Assembly (NCBI GenBank): GCA_016190665.1 | Contig: JACPQD010000079.1 | Span: 1 to 64,000, forward strand | Reading direction: 5' to 3' | Length of the DNA stretch: 64,000 nucleotides | Source: Chloroflexota bacterium | GTDB lineage: Bacteria; Chloroflexota; Dehalococcoidia; JACPQD01 | Part shown: positions 28,271 through 37,563 of the stretch, piece after piece | How the letters are laid out: every line of letters starts with the position of its first letter | Numbering within the stretch: position 1 is the stretch's first letter | Translations under genes and position numbers: made by a program | Notes under the pieces: generated by a model | Told to the model about the DNA's origin: nothing | What the model saw: the letters and a program-made list of their open reading frames with translations, nothing else | Databases searched by the model: none

Positions 28271-29014
28271 ATGCCGTCTGATTGGTACCAGCACTTCTTC
28301 CAAGGCGTCCCCCTGGACGCCTGGAGCGCCATCATCCGCCGGCAGACGCCGGCGGAGGCCGATTTCATTGAGAGCGTTCTCAACGTCCAGAAGGGCGGCC
28401 GTGTGTTGGATGTTCCCTGCGGGGACGGTAGACTCTCTATTGAGCTGGCGAGGCGCGGCTACAAGATGACTGGTGCGGACCTCTCCGAGGACTGCCTGCG
28501 CCGCGCGCGGGAGCAGACCACGGCGGAGAAGGTCAGCGTCGAATGGCTCTGGGCCGATATGCGCGACCTCCCGTGGCAGGCCGAATTCGATGGCGCTTTC
28601 TGCTTCGGCAACAGCTTCACCTACCTGCCCCACGCCGAGATGCGCCGCTTTCTCTCCTCGCTGTCTCGCGCCCTCAAGCCGGGGGCGCGCTTTCTGGTGG
28701 ACACCGGCATGGCCGCAGAGTCTATCCTGCTCAATCTCCAGGAGCGGGAGTGGGTCCACGCCGATGATATCTACATGCTCCTAGAGCACGAATACGTTCC
28801 CGCTGAAAGCCGCGTGGACACCAAGTACACCTTCCTCCGCAACGGCGTGACCGAGACCCGAGAGTCCCACCACTGGGTCTACACCATCGCCGAGATACGC
28901 CGCCTCCTCGACGACGCTGGCCTGGCCACCGTCTCCCTCTTCGGTTCCCTGGACAAAGCCCCCTTCGAGGTCGGCGATCCGAGGTTGCTGATGGTGGGGG
29001 AGAGACGAACCTAA
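28271..29014 (+). CDS. Class I SAM-dependent methyltransferase
   Basis: A 247-residue methyltransferase with motif I VLDVPCGDGRLSIELARRGY (residues about 40-60) and the acidic loop GADLSEDCL. It resembles the Methyltransf_25 group that acts on small molecules. The substrate is unknown. It appears to be a stand-alone gene; the start has no strong ribosome-binding site (GAAGCCACGC). Confidence 0.85.
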   Translation: MPSDWYQHFFQGVPLDAWSAIIRRQTPAEADFIESVLNVQKGGRVLDVPCGDGRLSIELARRGYKMTGADLSEDCLRRAREQTTAEKVSVEWLWADMRDLPWQAEFDGAFCFGNSFTYLPHAEMRRFLSSLSRALKPGARFLVDTGMAAESILLNLQEREWVHADDIYMLLEHEYVPAESRVDTKYTFLRNGVTETRESHHWVYTIAEIRRLLDDAGLATVSLFGSLDKAPFEVGDPRLLMVGERRT

Positions 29015-29494
29015 CCCCCTGGCCCCCTTCCCGAAGCGGGAAGGGGGAACTGTTTGGAGTGCGGCGGCTTGCCGCCGCTTTCGAAAGCGCAGGCGAGCCT
29101 GCGCACTCCACAACAGCCGACCTACGTAGTACACACGCTCGCCCCCGCTATTGTGCCCTGAGGCCCCTTTTCTGTCAGCCTGAGGCGCTTTCCCTGTCGT
29201 TCCGAGCGCTCCATGCCCATTGCATTGGCGCCACAAACGATGAAAATGCCGTAGGGCAGGGGCTTGTCCCCTGCCGCCCCGGGAAGAGCCTCGACGAATC
29301 ATTTTCGTAGGAGCGCGCGCAGAAACTCTTCCGTCTGCCGAAAAGCGCTCCTCGCGCGAGGAATCTCCCTTCATGTCGGGCGCTGGCACAAAGAGTGAGA
29401 CCCTTCGGCTGCGCCTCAGGGTAGCATCACGATGCCCTCGTCGTCCGCTACCTACCTCTTGCCAATTGCCTGCGAAAGTGATAGGTTATGGGGC
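29015..29494. repeat. Intergenic region with palindromic repeats
   Basis: No gene is visible. CCTAACCCCCTGGCCCCCTT at 29012-29031, continuing into CCCGAAGCGGGAAGGGGGAA, recurs at 30846-30886. Bases 29056-29110 form large GC hairpins (GGAGTGCGG ... GCGCACTCC). Bases 29254-29278 hold GGCAGGGG-CTTG-TCCCCTGCC. Confidence 0.5.
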
Positions 29495-30838
29495 ATGAGC
29501 GGGAACACGTGCGCGTCAGACGGATGTCTGCTGAGTCCCTATGATCGATCTGGGCTTTGCATTCTTCACTCGTACGATCCGGAGAAAGATGCTACATCTT
29601 TTAACAAGGCCCTAGAAGACAAGATCGCGCGGGGGAAAACAGCGGACACCATCGACTTGAAATATGTCGTTTTCCCTGTGGTCTTCAATTGGAGCAGCAA
29701 AGACCCACGAAATACCGTTACCTTTCAGGGCGCATGGTTTCTTGAGCCCGCGAACTTCGACGCTGTTGTCTTCTTCAAAGAAGTTGATTTCCGGGACGCC
29801 ATCTTCTTCGAAGGAGCCTCGTTCATCAAGGCGCAATTCCTTGCCAAGGCGAATTCCTCCGGAGCCACGTTCTGTGGCCACGCTTGCTTTCCAGAGGCGA
29901 ATTTCGCTGATGCCACGTTCTACGGCGCGGGATTTTCCGGCACAGCCAACTTCCGCAAAACAAAATTCTCGGGTGCCGCTGACTTCCGGCGAGTCGATTT
30001 TGGCCAGGGCGCAGATTTCTCTCAGTCGACATTTCATTCATCGCTGCGCTTGCGGCACGCGATCCTTCCCACTCGCACCCCTGCCCGACTCAATTTCAGG
30101 GATGTGACTCTTATGGAGCCGGCAAAGGTCCTTTTCGACACTGTGGACTTCGCACAGGCGTCGTTCTTGCGCACCGATGTCAGCGAGGTTCGTTTGGTTG
30201 ATGTCAAATGGCCGCATGAAGAGGAGTCATGGGTGACCGACGTTTTCGGCAAGACCACGGCGCTGTATGACTACAGGGTGTTGCTCAAGAAGGAATGCAA
30301 CCGGGACGAGCCATGGTTCGAAGGAAGAAAAAGGAGCAACGTGAGTGGCTTCAACTTGGTCGGGGACACGTACCGTCAATTCAGGATGAACCTTGAAGAC
30401 CACAGACGGCACATCGAGGCTGGCGACTTCCACGTGGGGGAGATGGAAATGCGGCGTCTGAACCCAGAGACGCACTTGCTGTACAGAGGGCTTCTCTGGC
30501 TCTACGGGCTGGCTGCGAACTACGGGGAAAGCTATGTGCGACCTCTCATCGCCTGGTTCGCTCTTGCGGCCCTGTTTGGCGCTCTCTATCTGTTGACCGG
30601 CTTCAAGTGGTTCGGAGAAAAGCAGATCGCCTACACCTTCGGGCCTGGGTCGCTGGGCGACTTCCTGGCTGACTGGCTGCGCGCCTGGCTAAGCGCGATC
30701 GCCACACCGCCTTTGCCCGGTCCCGATTTCAAACCTCTGGGCTTCTGGACTTCTTTCTGGCGTGTGTGGAACGCGGTCTTCAACGCAGCTTTCATCTCCT
30801 TGACGCTTATCGCCCTCCGCCGCCGCTTCAAGCGGTAG
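29495..30838 (+). CDS. Pentapeptide-repeat protein with C-terminal membrane segments
   Basis: A 447-residue protein. The N-terminus (CASDGCLLSPYDRSGLCILHS) is Cys/His-rich and could bind a metal. Residues about 75-220 are pentapeptide repeats of the FxxAxF type (ANFDAVVFFKEVDFRDAIFF ... GAADFRRVDFGQGADF), which fold as a right-handed beta-helix. After a linker, two or more hydrophobic segments near the C-terminus (LIAWFALAALFGALYLL and AAFISLTLIALRRR) anchor it to the membrane. The ATG at 29495 is chosen over one 63 bases upstream because the conserved part starts there. Ion-channel-like C-termini occur in such proteins; the role here is unknown. Confidence 0.8.
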   Translation: MSGNTCASDGCLLSPYDRSGLCILHSYDPEKDATSFNKALEDKIARGKTADTIDLKYVVFPVVFNWSSKDPRNTVTFQGAWFLEPANFDAVVFFKEVDFRDAIFFEGASFIKAQFLAKANSSGATFCGHACFPEANFADATFYGAGFSGTANFRKTKFSGAADFRRVDFGQGADFSQSTFHSSLRLRHAILPTRTPARLNFRDVTLMEPAKVLFDTVDFAQASFLRTDVSEVRLVDVKWPHEEESWVTDVFGKTTALYDYRVLLKKECNRDEPWFEGRKRSNVSGFNLVGDTYRQFRMNLEDHRRHIEAGDFHVGEMEMRRLNPETHLLYRGLLWLYGLAANYGESYVRPLIAWFALAALFGALYLLTGFKWFGEKQIAYTFGPGSLGDFLADWLRAWLSAIATPPLPGPDFKPLGFWTSFWRVWNAVFNAAFISLTLIALRRRFKR

Positions 30839-30842
30839 GGGC

Positions 30843-30887
30843 CTCAACCTAACCCCCTGGCCCCCTTCCCGGCACGGGAAGGGGGAA
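30843..30887. repeat. Dispersed CCTAACCCCCTGGCCCCCTT repeat
   Basis: Second copy of the element at 29012-29049, with CCCGGCACGGG as the central palindrome. It directly follows the pentapeptide-protein gene and could fold as a terminator, although no T-run follows. Confidence 0.5.
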
Positions 30888-30985
30888 TCTCGTTCTCTCT
30901 CATTCTCGCTCCCCGTCCCTACTTCGTCCCAGTCCCGATGGGTCGGGACTTCCCGCTCCCTGCTCCGTCATCAACATTCTTGATG

Positions 30986-31014
30986 TTGACAATTAGTTTT
31001 CCTGATGATATACT
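30986..31014 (+). promoter_or_regulatory. Strong sigma-70-type promoter for the YedE-like operon
   Basis: TTGACA (30986-30991), a 17-base spacer and TATACT (31009-31014), close to consensus. The expected start is near 31021. It rules out the in-frame ATG at 31005 and supports the TTG at 31050. Confidence 0.75.
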
Positions 31015-31049
31015 GGCTTGTCACACGATTGGGAAAGGAGCGAACAGCC

Positions 31050-32264
31050 TTGAGCGCCATAGCCCCCGCCATAACCCCTTCGCGTACAACCTATTGGAGC
31101 TACCTTTCGGAAGGCTATTGGCGCCTCTTCGGTCGCGCCTGGCCGGTATGGCTGGGAGGGCTGCTCCTCGGCCTGGCCAACTTCGCCTATTTCGCTGTCG
31201 GCGCCCCCTGGTTCGTCTACGGCGGCTTCAGCCTCTGGGGCGGCTGGCTCATCAGCTTCGCGGGGATGACGCCGGCGGTGAAACTCGATCTCCCCTGGCT
31301 CCACGCCGCCTCCATGCAGGATGCCGGCACCATCGCTGGGGCGCTCATCTCCTGCCTGCTGGCCAGCGACTTTCGCCTCAGGATGCCACAGCGCAGGATT
31401 CGACTGGTCGAGGGGCTGGGCGGCGGGCTGCTGATGGGCGTCGGCGCCATGCTGGCCCCCGGGTGCAACATCGGTGGTTTCTTCTCCGCGATGAGCGCGT
31501 TGAGCCTCAGCGGCTTCGTCATCTTCTTTGGGCTGCTGGGCGGCGCCTGGACCGGCGCGGTCTTCGCCAAATGGCGCTTGAACCGGGAGATCAGATCGGG
31601 TATTCTCACGAGATACGAACAGTCGGCCGAAACGGTCACGTCTGCCGCCGCATCGACGGGCAGGGCCTGGCGCCAGCCCCTGGCAGGCGTCCTGGGCGTC
31701 GTGGTGGGTCTGGCCGTCCTGGAGGTTTTTCTGGGCTCCGGGCTGACGAATGTGGCCGTCTTCTGGCTCTTCGGTTTGATCTTCGGCTTCATCCTACAGC
31801 GGTCGGGCTTCTGTTTCACCGCCTCCTTCCGCGACCTCTTCACCTCAGGCGACGCCCGCCTGGCGCGCGGGGTTATCGTGGCCATCGCAGTGGCGATGCT
31901 CGGCTTCGCCGTCCTGGTGGCCACTGGCCTGCGACAACCCTTTACCCTGGCGGTGGGCTGGCACACATTGGTGGGAGGCTACCTCTTCGGGCTGGGCATG
32001 GTGATCGCCGGGGGCTGCGCCAGCGGGACCCTCTTCCGGCTTGGAGAGGGCAGTGTCCAGTTCCTCTTCGCCCTTCTCGGCGGAGTGGTCGGCGCGGCGC
32101 TGACCAGCGTTACTCTCAGGTCAGCCGGATTTCAAGCGGGCGCCAAGGTATGGCTGGGGGATTCCCTGGGCTTCCAGGGCGCGCTCTTCGCCGGCCTGGG
32201 GTTTCTGGCCATATGGCTGATTATGTTGCAATGGAATGAGATGCGGCGGAGGGCAGTGAGATGA
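31050..32264 (+). CDS. YeeE/YedE-family (selenium/sulfur) transporter
   Basis: A 404-residue protein with about ten membrane segments in two repeats, each with the family Cys motif: LAPGCNIGGFFSAM in the first and IAGGCASGTLFRLGEG in the second. YeeE imports thiosulfate, and YedE is linked to selenium metabolism. The TTG start follows AAAGGAGCGAACAGCC and lies behind a strong promoter. The next gene, a TusA-like protein, overlaps by 4 bases, the yedE-tusA/yedF order seen in many genomes. Whether it carries sulfur or selenium compounds cannot be decided here, but a selenoprotein and YedF in the window favour selenium. Confidence 0.82.
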   Translation: MSAIAPAITPSRTTYWSYLSEGYWRLFGRAWPVWLGGLLLGLANFAYFAVGAPWFVYGGFSLWGGWLISFAGMTPAVKLDLPWLHAASMQDAGTIAGALISCLLASDFRLRMPQRRIRLVEGLGGGLLMGVGAMLAPGCNIGGFFSAMSALSLSGFVIFFGLLGGAWTGAVFAKWRLNREIRSGILTRYEQSAETVTSAAASTGRAWRQPLAGVLGVVVGLAVLEVFLGSGLTNVAVFWLFGLIFGFILQRSGFCFTASFRDLFTSGDARLARGVIVAIAVAMLGFAVLVATGLRQPFTLAVGWHTLVGGYLFGLGMVIAGGCASGTLFRLGEGSVQFLFALLGGVVGAALTSVTLRSAGFQAGAKVWLGDSLGFQGALFAGLGFLAIWLIMLQWNEMRRRAVR

Positions 32265-32518
32265 AGCAGCCAGACAGGGTATTCAATCTCCAGGGCGAAG
32301 CCTGTCCCTATCCCGCCATGTACGTTTCGGCGGCGCTGAAGCAAGCGCGCGACGGCGAGGTGGTCGAGATCCTGGTCGATCACCTCTGTGCTGTGGATGG
32401 GGTGCCGGCCGTCGTGGCGCAACTCGGCCACCGTGTCGTCAGCAACGATAAGCTGGCGAGCGGAGTCTACCGCATCCGTGTTGAGGTCAGACCAGCCTCT
32501 GCGAAGGGAGGAGCCTAG
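32261..32518 (+). CDS. TusA/SirA-family sulfur-carrier protein
   Basis: An 85-residue TusA-like protein with the CPYP motif at residues 15-18 (LQGEACPYPAMYVSAAL). The Cys is the persulfide (or perselenide) carrier. It overlaps the YedE-like gene (ATGA) and sits 2 bases before the permease gene, so it belongs to a three-gene operon. It likely accepts sulfur or selenium from the transporter. Confidence 0.9.
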   Translation: MKQPDRVFNLQGEACPYPAMYVSAALKQARDGEVVEILVDHLCAVDGVPAVVAQLGHRVVSNDKLASGVYRIRVEVRPASAKGGA

Positions 32519-32520
32519 CC

Positions 32521-33885
32521 ATGGCGAAGGTGCAGACCCTGGACGTTAGTCGAGAGACTCTATCACCGGGTGGACTCCTGAGGCGCTATCACCTGGTCAC
32601 GGCGGCTTTCTTTGCCTCCGTCGTTCTCCTGCTGGGAGCCGTGGTGGAGATGCGGCGGGCCATCTTCCTCCCCAGCGGCGATTATCTGAAGGTGGGTGGC
32701 CCTTCTCCCATTCTCTATCTAGACTGGCGCCAGGCGCCCTTCCTGCTGGCGGGGATCATCGGCGCCTGGCTTTCCTACCGGTACCTGAAGGGACTGGAAC
32801 GCAGCGCAAACCGGGCCAGCTTGCGGGGCGCCGTGAACATCCTGGCCGTCGCAATCATGGTCTTTCTGTCCCTGGACCTCTTCACCTACCGCGGGGTCCC
32901 TGCCTCGCGGACCGTTGCCGCGGGGAAGATCGGCATCGGCCAGGCCTTCGCCGTCACCGCCTTTCCCGATTGGCTGCGGCCGCTGGCCGAGGCGCTGAAC
33001 TACATGGCGCTGGTCTGGCACGCTACGATCATCGGCATCCTAATCGCTGCCCTGGTGGTGCTGATGACGGGTCGCTTCCTGAGGCCGCTGCTTTCGGGGG
33101 GCGGCGTCAAATCGCATATGGCGGGGGCGCTGCTGGCCACACCCTATCCCTTCTGCTCCTGCTGCGCCGCGCCGGTGGGCGCCTCCCTCTTTCGAGGAGG
33201 CGCTTCGCTGGGCGCCATGATGGCCTTCGTGGTCTCCTCCCCGATGCTCAATATCACCAGCCTCGTCCTGGCCGTCAGCCTGTTGCCCACCGAGTTCGCT
33301 CTTCTCAGGATAGTCGGCGGGCTGGCGGTAGCCCTCGTCGTCACCTACCTGGCCTCGTCCATAGCTTCGCGATGGGTGGCCCGGGCGCCGGCCACGAGGG
33401 CGGATAGCCCGCTCCTGGGGCTCTCCGCCCGGCTTCTTCAAGGCTACACCCGTCTGTTCCGGTTCGAGGAGGCGACCTCCGCCTCTCCGGACTCGGTGGC
33501 CGCCTTCGTGCCGATGTGGCTGGGCACGGCCTGGCGGCTGGGCCGAGTTCTGGTGCCCGTGCTCTTCCTGGGGGCCCTCGCCGCTTCGGCGGTGGTGGGC
33601 GCCCTGCCCGCGTCGCCGAGCAACACCGTGGCAGGCGTGGTCCTGGCCTCGGCCCTCGGCACGGTGCTCATGGTCCCGACCTGGACGGAGATCGCCATCG
33701 CCCTGCCACTGATACAGCAGGGGGTCGCCGGCCCGGCGGCAGCCCTGCTCCTGACCCTTCCCGCAGTGAGCCTGCCCTGCCTGGCCATTGTGGGCGGCGC
33801 CTTGAACAGCCAGAGAGCGGCCCTGGTCCTGGGTACGCTGGTCTTTCTGGGGGGCGTCGCAGCGGGCTTCGCTTTCTTGACTTAG
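32521..33885 (+). CDS. UPF0718/DUF318-type permease
   Basis: A 454-residue protein with about ten to twelve membrane segments. The core TPYPFCSCCAAPVGASLFRG (residues about 204-223), followed by GASLGAMMAFVVSSPMLNI, marks the DUF318 permease family, some members of which (ArsP) carry methylated arsenicals. The CSCC cluster could bind a thiophilic ion. Its place behind YedE- and TusA-like genes suggests export or import of a sulfur or selenium compound; this is inference. Confidence 0.78.
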   Translation: MAKVQTLDVSRETLSPGGLLRRYHLVTAAFFASVVLLLGAVVEMRRAIFLPSGDYLKVGGPSPILYLDWRQAPFLLAGIIGAWLSYRYLKGLERSANRASLRGAVNILAVAIMVFLSLDLFTYRGVPASRTVAAGKIGIGQAFAVTAFPDWLRPLAEALNYMALVWHATIIGILIAALVVLMTGRFLRPLLSGGGVKSHMAGALLATPYPFCSCCAAPVGASLFRGGASLGAMMAFVVSSPMLNITSLVLAVSLLPTEFALLRIVGGLAVALVVTYLASSIASRWVARAPATRADSPLLGLSARLLQGYTRLFRFEEATSASPDSVAAFVPMWLGTAWRLGRVLVPVLFLGALAASAVVGALPASPSNTVAGVVLASALGTVLMVPTWTEIAIALPLIQQGVAGPAAALLLTLPAVSLPCLAIVGGALNSQRAALVLGTLVFLGGVAAGFAFLT

Positions 33886-33912
33886 GGGCTCCTTGAGCCT
33901 ATCCTAGTTCTC

Positions 33913-35145
33913 ATGGCAGGCGTCGAAGACGTCATAAGGGAGCATATCTCCCGGGAGGGGCGGATCACCTTCGCCGACTTCATGGAGATGGCTCTCTATT
34001 ATCCGGGAGTGGGCTATTACACGTCCGGCCGGGAGCGCGTGGGCGCCGAGGGCGACTTCTATACCAGCCCAGCCACCCACCCCGTCTTCGCCGCCCTCAT
34101 CGCCCTCCAGATCGAGCAGATGTGGCAGGTTCTGGGCCGCCCGCCCGATTTCAACGTAGTGGAGATGGGCGCGGGCAAAGGCCTGCTGGCCAAAGACATC
34201 CTTGCCTATCTTCCCAGCCTGCGCTCAGAACTGGTTCACTCACTCACCTACGTGAGTCTGGAACGGGCAAAGCCAGCGCTTCGGGCGAGGCAGGGCGAGG
34301 CCTTCGAGCCGGTCCCGGAGGCGGAGGCCACGCCGGGCGGCGCCGTAGGTTGCTTTCTCTCCAACGAGTTGCTGGACGCGCTGCCCGTGCATCGCGTGGC
34401 TATGCGGCGCGGCCGGCTGCGGGAAGCGTACGTAACCCTTCGGGATGGCCGTTTCACAGAGGTCCTGGATCGTCCGTCGACGCCTCTATTGGGGCAACGG
34501 TTAGCGGTTGAAGGCATCAAGCTGCCTGAGGGCTGCATCACTGAGGTCAACCTGGGCATCTCGCCCTGGATGGATGGGGTCGCCGCCAAGCTGGAGCGCG
34601 GCTTCGTCCTGACCATCGACTACGGCTATCCCGCCGAGGAACTTTACTCCCTGGAGAGAAGCTCGGGCACCCTGGTCACGTACTACCGGCATACCTACGG
34701 CCAGGACCCCTACATCAGGATCGGTTCTCAGGACATCACCACTCACGTGGACTTCACAGCGGCCATGATGGCAGGCGCAAAACGCGGCCTCAGCACACTC
34801 GGCCTCACGACCCAGCGCCAGTTCCTCTTGAACCTGGGATTTAACCGTTTCATGGACGCCCTGGCTGGGAAGGGTCTTGATTACACGGAGTACCTGGCCA
34901 ACCGAATGGCGATGCAGGAGTTGGTGCGCCCGGAGGGCATAGGCGGTTTCAAGATCCTCGTCCAGGGAACAGGCGTCGCGGCCGCGCCGCTGTATGCTCT
35001 CACCCCCGCTGACCCGCAGGATTTCCTTCCCTTCAAGAATGGCGACCTCCCGGTCCCCCTCCTGAAGCCAGAGCATATTCCGCTCATGCGGGCGAAGTAC
35101 CCGCAGTATTTTCCACCCATGGATTTCGACTCTTCGGACATGTAG
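33913..35145 (+). CDS. MidA/NDUFAF7-family SAM methyltransferase
   Basis: A 410-residue member of the DUF185 family. The N-terminus ITFADFMEMALYYPGVGYYTSG and the AdoMet-binding VVEMGAGKGLLAKDIL (about residue 80) are diagnostic, as is GFVLTIDYGYPAEELY. The mitochondrial homologue methylates an arginine of complex I. The bacterial role is uncertain. mutL follows on the same strand after about 140 bases. Confidence 0.9.
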   Translation: MAGVEDVIREHISREGRITFADFMEMALYYPGVGYYTSGRERVGAEGDFYTSPATHPVFAALIALQIEQMWQVLGRPPDFNVVEMGAGKGLLAKDILAYLPSLRSELVHSLTYVSLERAKPALRARQGEAFEPVPEAEATPGGAVGCFLSNELLDALPVHRVAMRRGRLREAYVTLRDGRFTEVLDRPSTPLLGQRLAVEGIKLPEGCITEVNLGISPWMDGVAAKLERGFVLTIDYGYPAEELYSLERSSGTLVTYYRHTYGQDPYIRIGSQDITTHVDFTAAMMAGAKRGLSTLGLTTQRQFLLNLGFNRFMDALAGKGLDYTEYLANRMAMQELVRPEGIGGFKILVQGTGVAAAPLYALTPADPQDFLPFKNGDLPVPLLKPEHIPLMRAKYPQYFPPMDFDSSDM

Positions 35146-35194
35146 GGGCGGCAGCCCCTCAAGACCGGCTCGGTCTCAGAGACCGAGCCGGTCC

Positions 35195-35230
35195 GGGCGA
35201 ACAGGTCAGACACGTCGGAGGCGTCGGACT
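35195..35230. repeat. GTC-N-GAC repeat array
   Basis: GGTCAGACACGTCGGAGGCG followed by TCGGACTT; relative of the arrays at 6125 and 23488. Confidence 0.45.
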
Positions 35231-35288
35231 TGCGAGGCAACTCTTCAAAGCCGGCCTCACTATGGTAGAATACCCTCTGAGGTGCGTC

Positions 35289-36986
35289 ATGCCCATAAAG
35301 GTACTGTCGGCCGAGGTGGCCCACAAGATCGCCGCCGGAGAGGTGGTGGAGAGACCGGCCTCGGTGGTCAAGGAGCTGATAGAAAACTCTCTGGATGCCG
35401 GGGCGACCCGCATTTCCGTAGAGGTACGCGGCGGCGGCCTCCAATTGATCCGCGTCAGCGATAATGGCGCCGGCATCCCGGCCGAAGAGATGCACCTGGC
35501 CTTTCAGAGGCACGCCACGAGCAAGATCGAGGCGCTGGACGACCTGGAGAGCATCAGCACCCTCGGCTTCCGCGGGGAGGCGCTCCCCAGCATCGCCACC
35601 GTATCTGGAGTGACGCTGACCAGCCGTCCGAGCTCCGCCGTGGATGGCGCCTTCATTGCCCTCACGGGCGGCGGGATCGTTGAAGAGGGAAAACGCGGCT
35701 GCCCCCCCGGCACCTCCGTCGTCGTGCGCGGCCTTTTCTCCAATGTCCCGGCCCGGCTCAAGTTCATGAAATCCCCAGCCACCGAGGCGGGCCGCGTCAG
35801 CGAGCTTGTGGCCCACTACGCCCTGGCCTTCCCGGAGGTCGCCTTCTATCTGTTGGTCGATCGCCGCACCGCCTTCCAGACCCCAGGCGGTTCCACGCAG
35901 CGCGATGTCCTGGCCCAGGTGTATGGACGGGAGACCGCCCAAGCCATGCTGGATGCGACGGGGGACTTCGCAGAGATCGGGGTCAGCGGGCTGGTAAGCC
36001 CGCCGTCCCTATCAAGGGCCAGTCGCAGCTACATCAGCATCTTCGTCAACCGGCGCTGGGTGCAGAGCCGCATGCTGAGCTATGCCATCGAGGAGGCCTA
36101 CCACGGCATGCTCATGATAGGCAAGCATCCCATCGCTATCGTCAATCTGTCCTTGCCGCCCAGGGACGTGGACGTGAATGTTCACCCCGCCAAGAGCGAG
36201 GTGAGGTTCCGGCGCGAGCAGGATGCTTTCGGGGCGGTACAGCGCGCGGTGCGTGCTGCGCTCACCGATTCCGCCAGAGGCGGACCGGTCCCGCCGGTGG
36301 GGCCGCTGGCAGCGCCAGGGGGCGACCGCTCCTTTGAACGGCAGCTGGCCCCCGTCGAGCCCGTCCAGCCTTCCCTCTTGGGGCCATCGGGCGCGCCAGC
36401 GCCGCGGCCCGCGCTGCCCATTCTGCGCGTCGTTGGCCAGGTGGCGAACACCTACATCATCGCCGAGGGGCCGGACGGCATGTACCTGGTCGACCAGCAT
36501 GCCGCCCATGAGCGTGTCCTCTTCGAAAGGCTCAAAGCCCAGGCGGCCAAAAGGGAGGTGGAGGTCCAGGGGTTGCTCGATCCGCTAGCGGTCCAGCTCA
36601 CGCCCCGTCAGGAGGAGACGCTGAAGTGCGATGGAGAAGCTCTGGCGCAGTTCGGCTTCGCCATCGAGCCTTTCGGGGACAGGACCTGCTTGCTCCGAGC
36701 GGTCCCCGCTGTCCTGAAGGGACGGAGCGCGGCGGAGGCGGTCATAGACCTGCTGGATTCGCTGGACCAGGGCACGGCGGGCAGCGATCTGGTGGAGCCC
36801 ATCGCCATTACCCTGGCCTGCCGCGGCGCGGTCCGCGCCGGCGACACCCTGACGCCAGAGGAGATGCGCGAGATGATGCGCCAGTTGGAGCGGACCTCCA
36901 GTCCTCGGACCTGCCCCCACGGGAGGCCGACCGTCCTCCACCTGAGCTCGTCACGCCTGGAAAGGGAGTTCGGCAGACAACCGTAG
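35289..36986 (+). CDS. mutL: DNA mismatch repair protein MutL (endonuclease type)
   Basis: A 565-residue MutL. The GHKL ATPase motifs are intact: ENSLDAGA, DNGAGI and STLGFRGEALPSIA. The C-terminal domain carries the metal-binding endonuclease motif DQHAAHERVLFE plus ACRGAVRAG and CPHGRP, so it should nick DNA itself, as in bacteria without MutH. The start is the ATG of MPIKVLSAEVAHKIAAGEV; an upstream in-frame start would add nine unconserved residues. No mutS is nearby. Confidence 0.95.
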   Translation: MPIKVLSAEVAHKIAAGEVVERPASVVKELIENSLDAGATRISVEVRGGGLQLIRVSDNGAGIPAEEMHLAFQRHATSKIEALDDLESISTLGFRGEALPSIATVSGVTLTSRPSSAVDGAFIALTGGGIVEEGKRGCPPGTSVVVRGLFSNVPARLKFMKSPATEAGRVSELVAHYALAFPEVAFYLLVDRRTAFQTPGGSTQRDVLAQVYGRETAQAMLDATGDFAEIGVSGLVSPPSLSRASRSYISIFVNRRWVQSRMLSYAIEEAYHGMLMIGKHPIAIVNLSLPPRDVDVNVHPAKSEVRFRREQDAFGAVQRAVRAALTDSARGGPVPPVGPLAAPGGDRSFERQLAPVEPVQPSLLGPSGAPAPRPALPILRVVGQVANTYIIAEGPDGMYLVDQHAAHERVLFERLKAQAAKREVEVQGLLDPLAVQLTPRQEETLKCDGEALAQFGFAIEPFGDRTCLLRAVPAVLKGRSAAEAVIDLLDSLDQGTAGSDLVEPIAITLACRGAVRAGDTLTPEEMREMMRQLERTSSPRTCPHGRPTVLHLSSSRLEREFGRQP

Positions 36987-37016
36987 CTGCGGCCGCTCGG
37001 GGCCGCAGGAGGCGCC

Positions 37017-37550
37017 CTATGAAGCCGGGCTGATGACGGCCCGCAGCGCTTCCAGCACTTCGTTGCTGACCTGGCTCCGGTTCGATTCAGTCAGGGGAAA
37101 GACGCGAACGCGGCTGTCTTGTTTCAGCTTGTCCGCCCACGGGTGCGGCCCCAGCATGATGGTCCCCAGCACAGGTCTGCCGCTCTCGATGGCGTCCTGA
37201 ACGGCGCGCTGGAACTCAGGCGAGAAGAGCTCCATTTTGCCCACCTCATCAACCACGATGAGGTCGCCCTCATCGATGGCCCGTCGCAGCGCAGCCACGC
37301 CCACACGGTCGAGGTTCTCCATGCTGACGCCGTACTTGCTGACGCGATGCGGCGACCGATGGTGGATGCTGGCCAGGGTCGCTGTCTGGCCATCGAGGGT
37401 CACGAGGCGGAAACCCTCCCTCTTCCCCTCGTGGCGCTCCTCCTGGGTGTAGAAGCCCCCGGCGCGAACGCCGAGGGCAGCAACAATCTCCTTCAGAATT
37501 GTGGTCTTGCCCACGCCAGGTCGTCCCGTCAGGAAGAAGGCGGTTTTCAA
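37017..37550 (-). CDS. THEP1-family nucleoside triphosphatase
   Basis: A 177-residue NTPase of the THEP1/NTPase_1 family, with Walker A GRPGVGKTT at residues 8-16 and Walker B LIVVDEVGKMEL near residue 100. These proteins hydrolyse ATP and GTP, and the cell role is unclear. It is convergent with mutL and lies 13 bases downstream of the yedF gene, so it may be co-transcribed with it. Confidence 0.9.
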   Translation of the reverse strand: MKTAFFLTGRPGVGKTTILKEIVAALGVRAGGFYTQEERHEGKREGFRLVTLDGQTATLASIHHRSPHRVSKYGVSMENLDRVGVAALRRAIDEGDLIVVDEVGKMELFSPEFQRAVQDAIESGRPVLGTIMLGPHPWADKLKQDSRVRVFPLTESNRSQVSNEVLEALRAVISPAS

Positions 37551-37563
37551 TTAGAAGGCCTTG

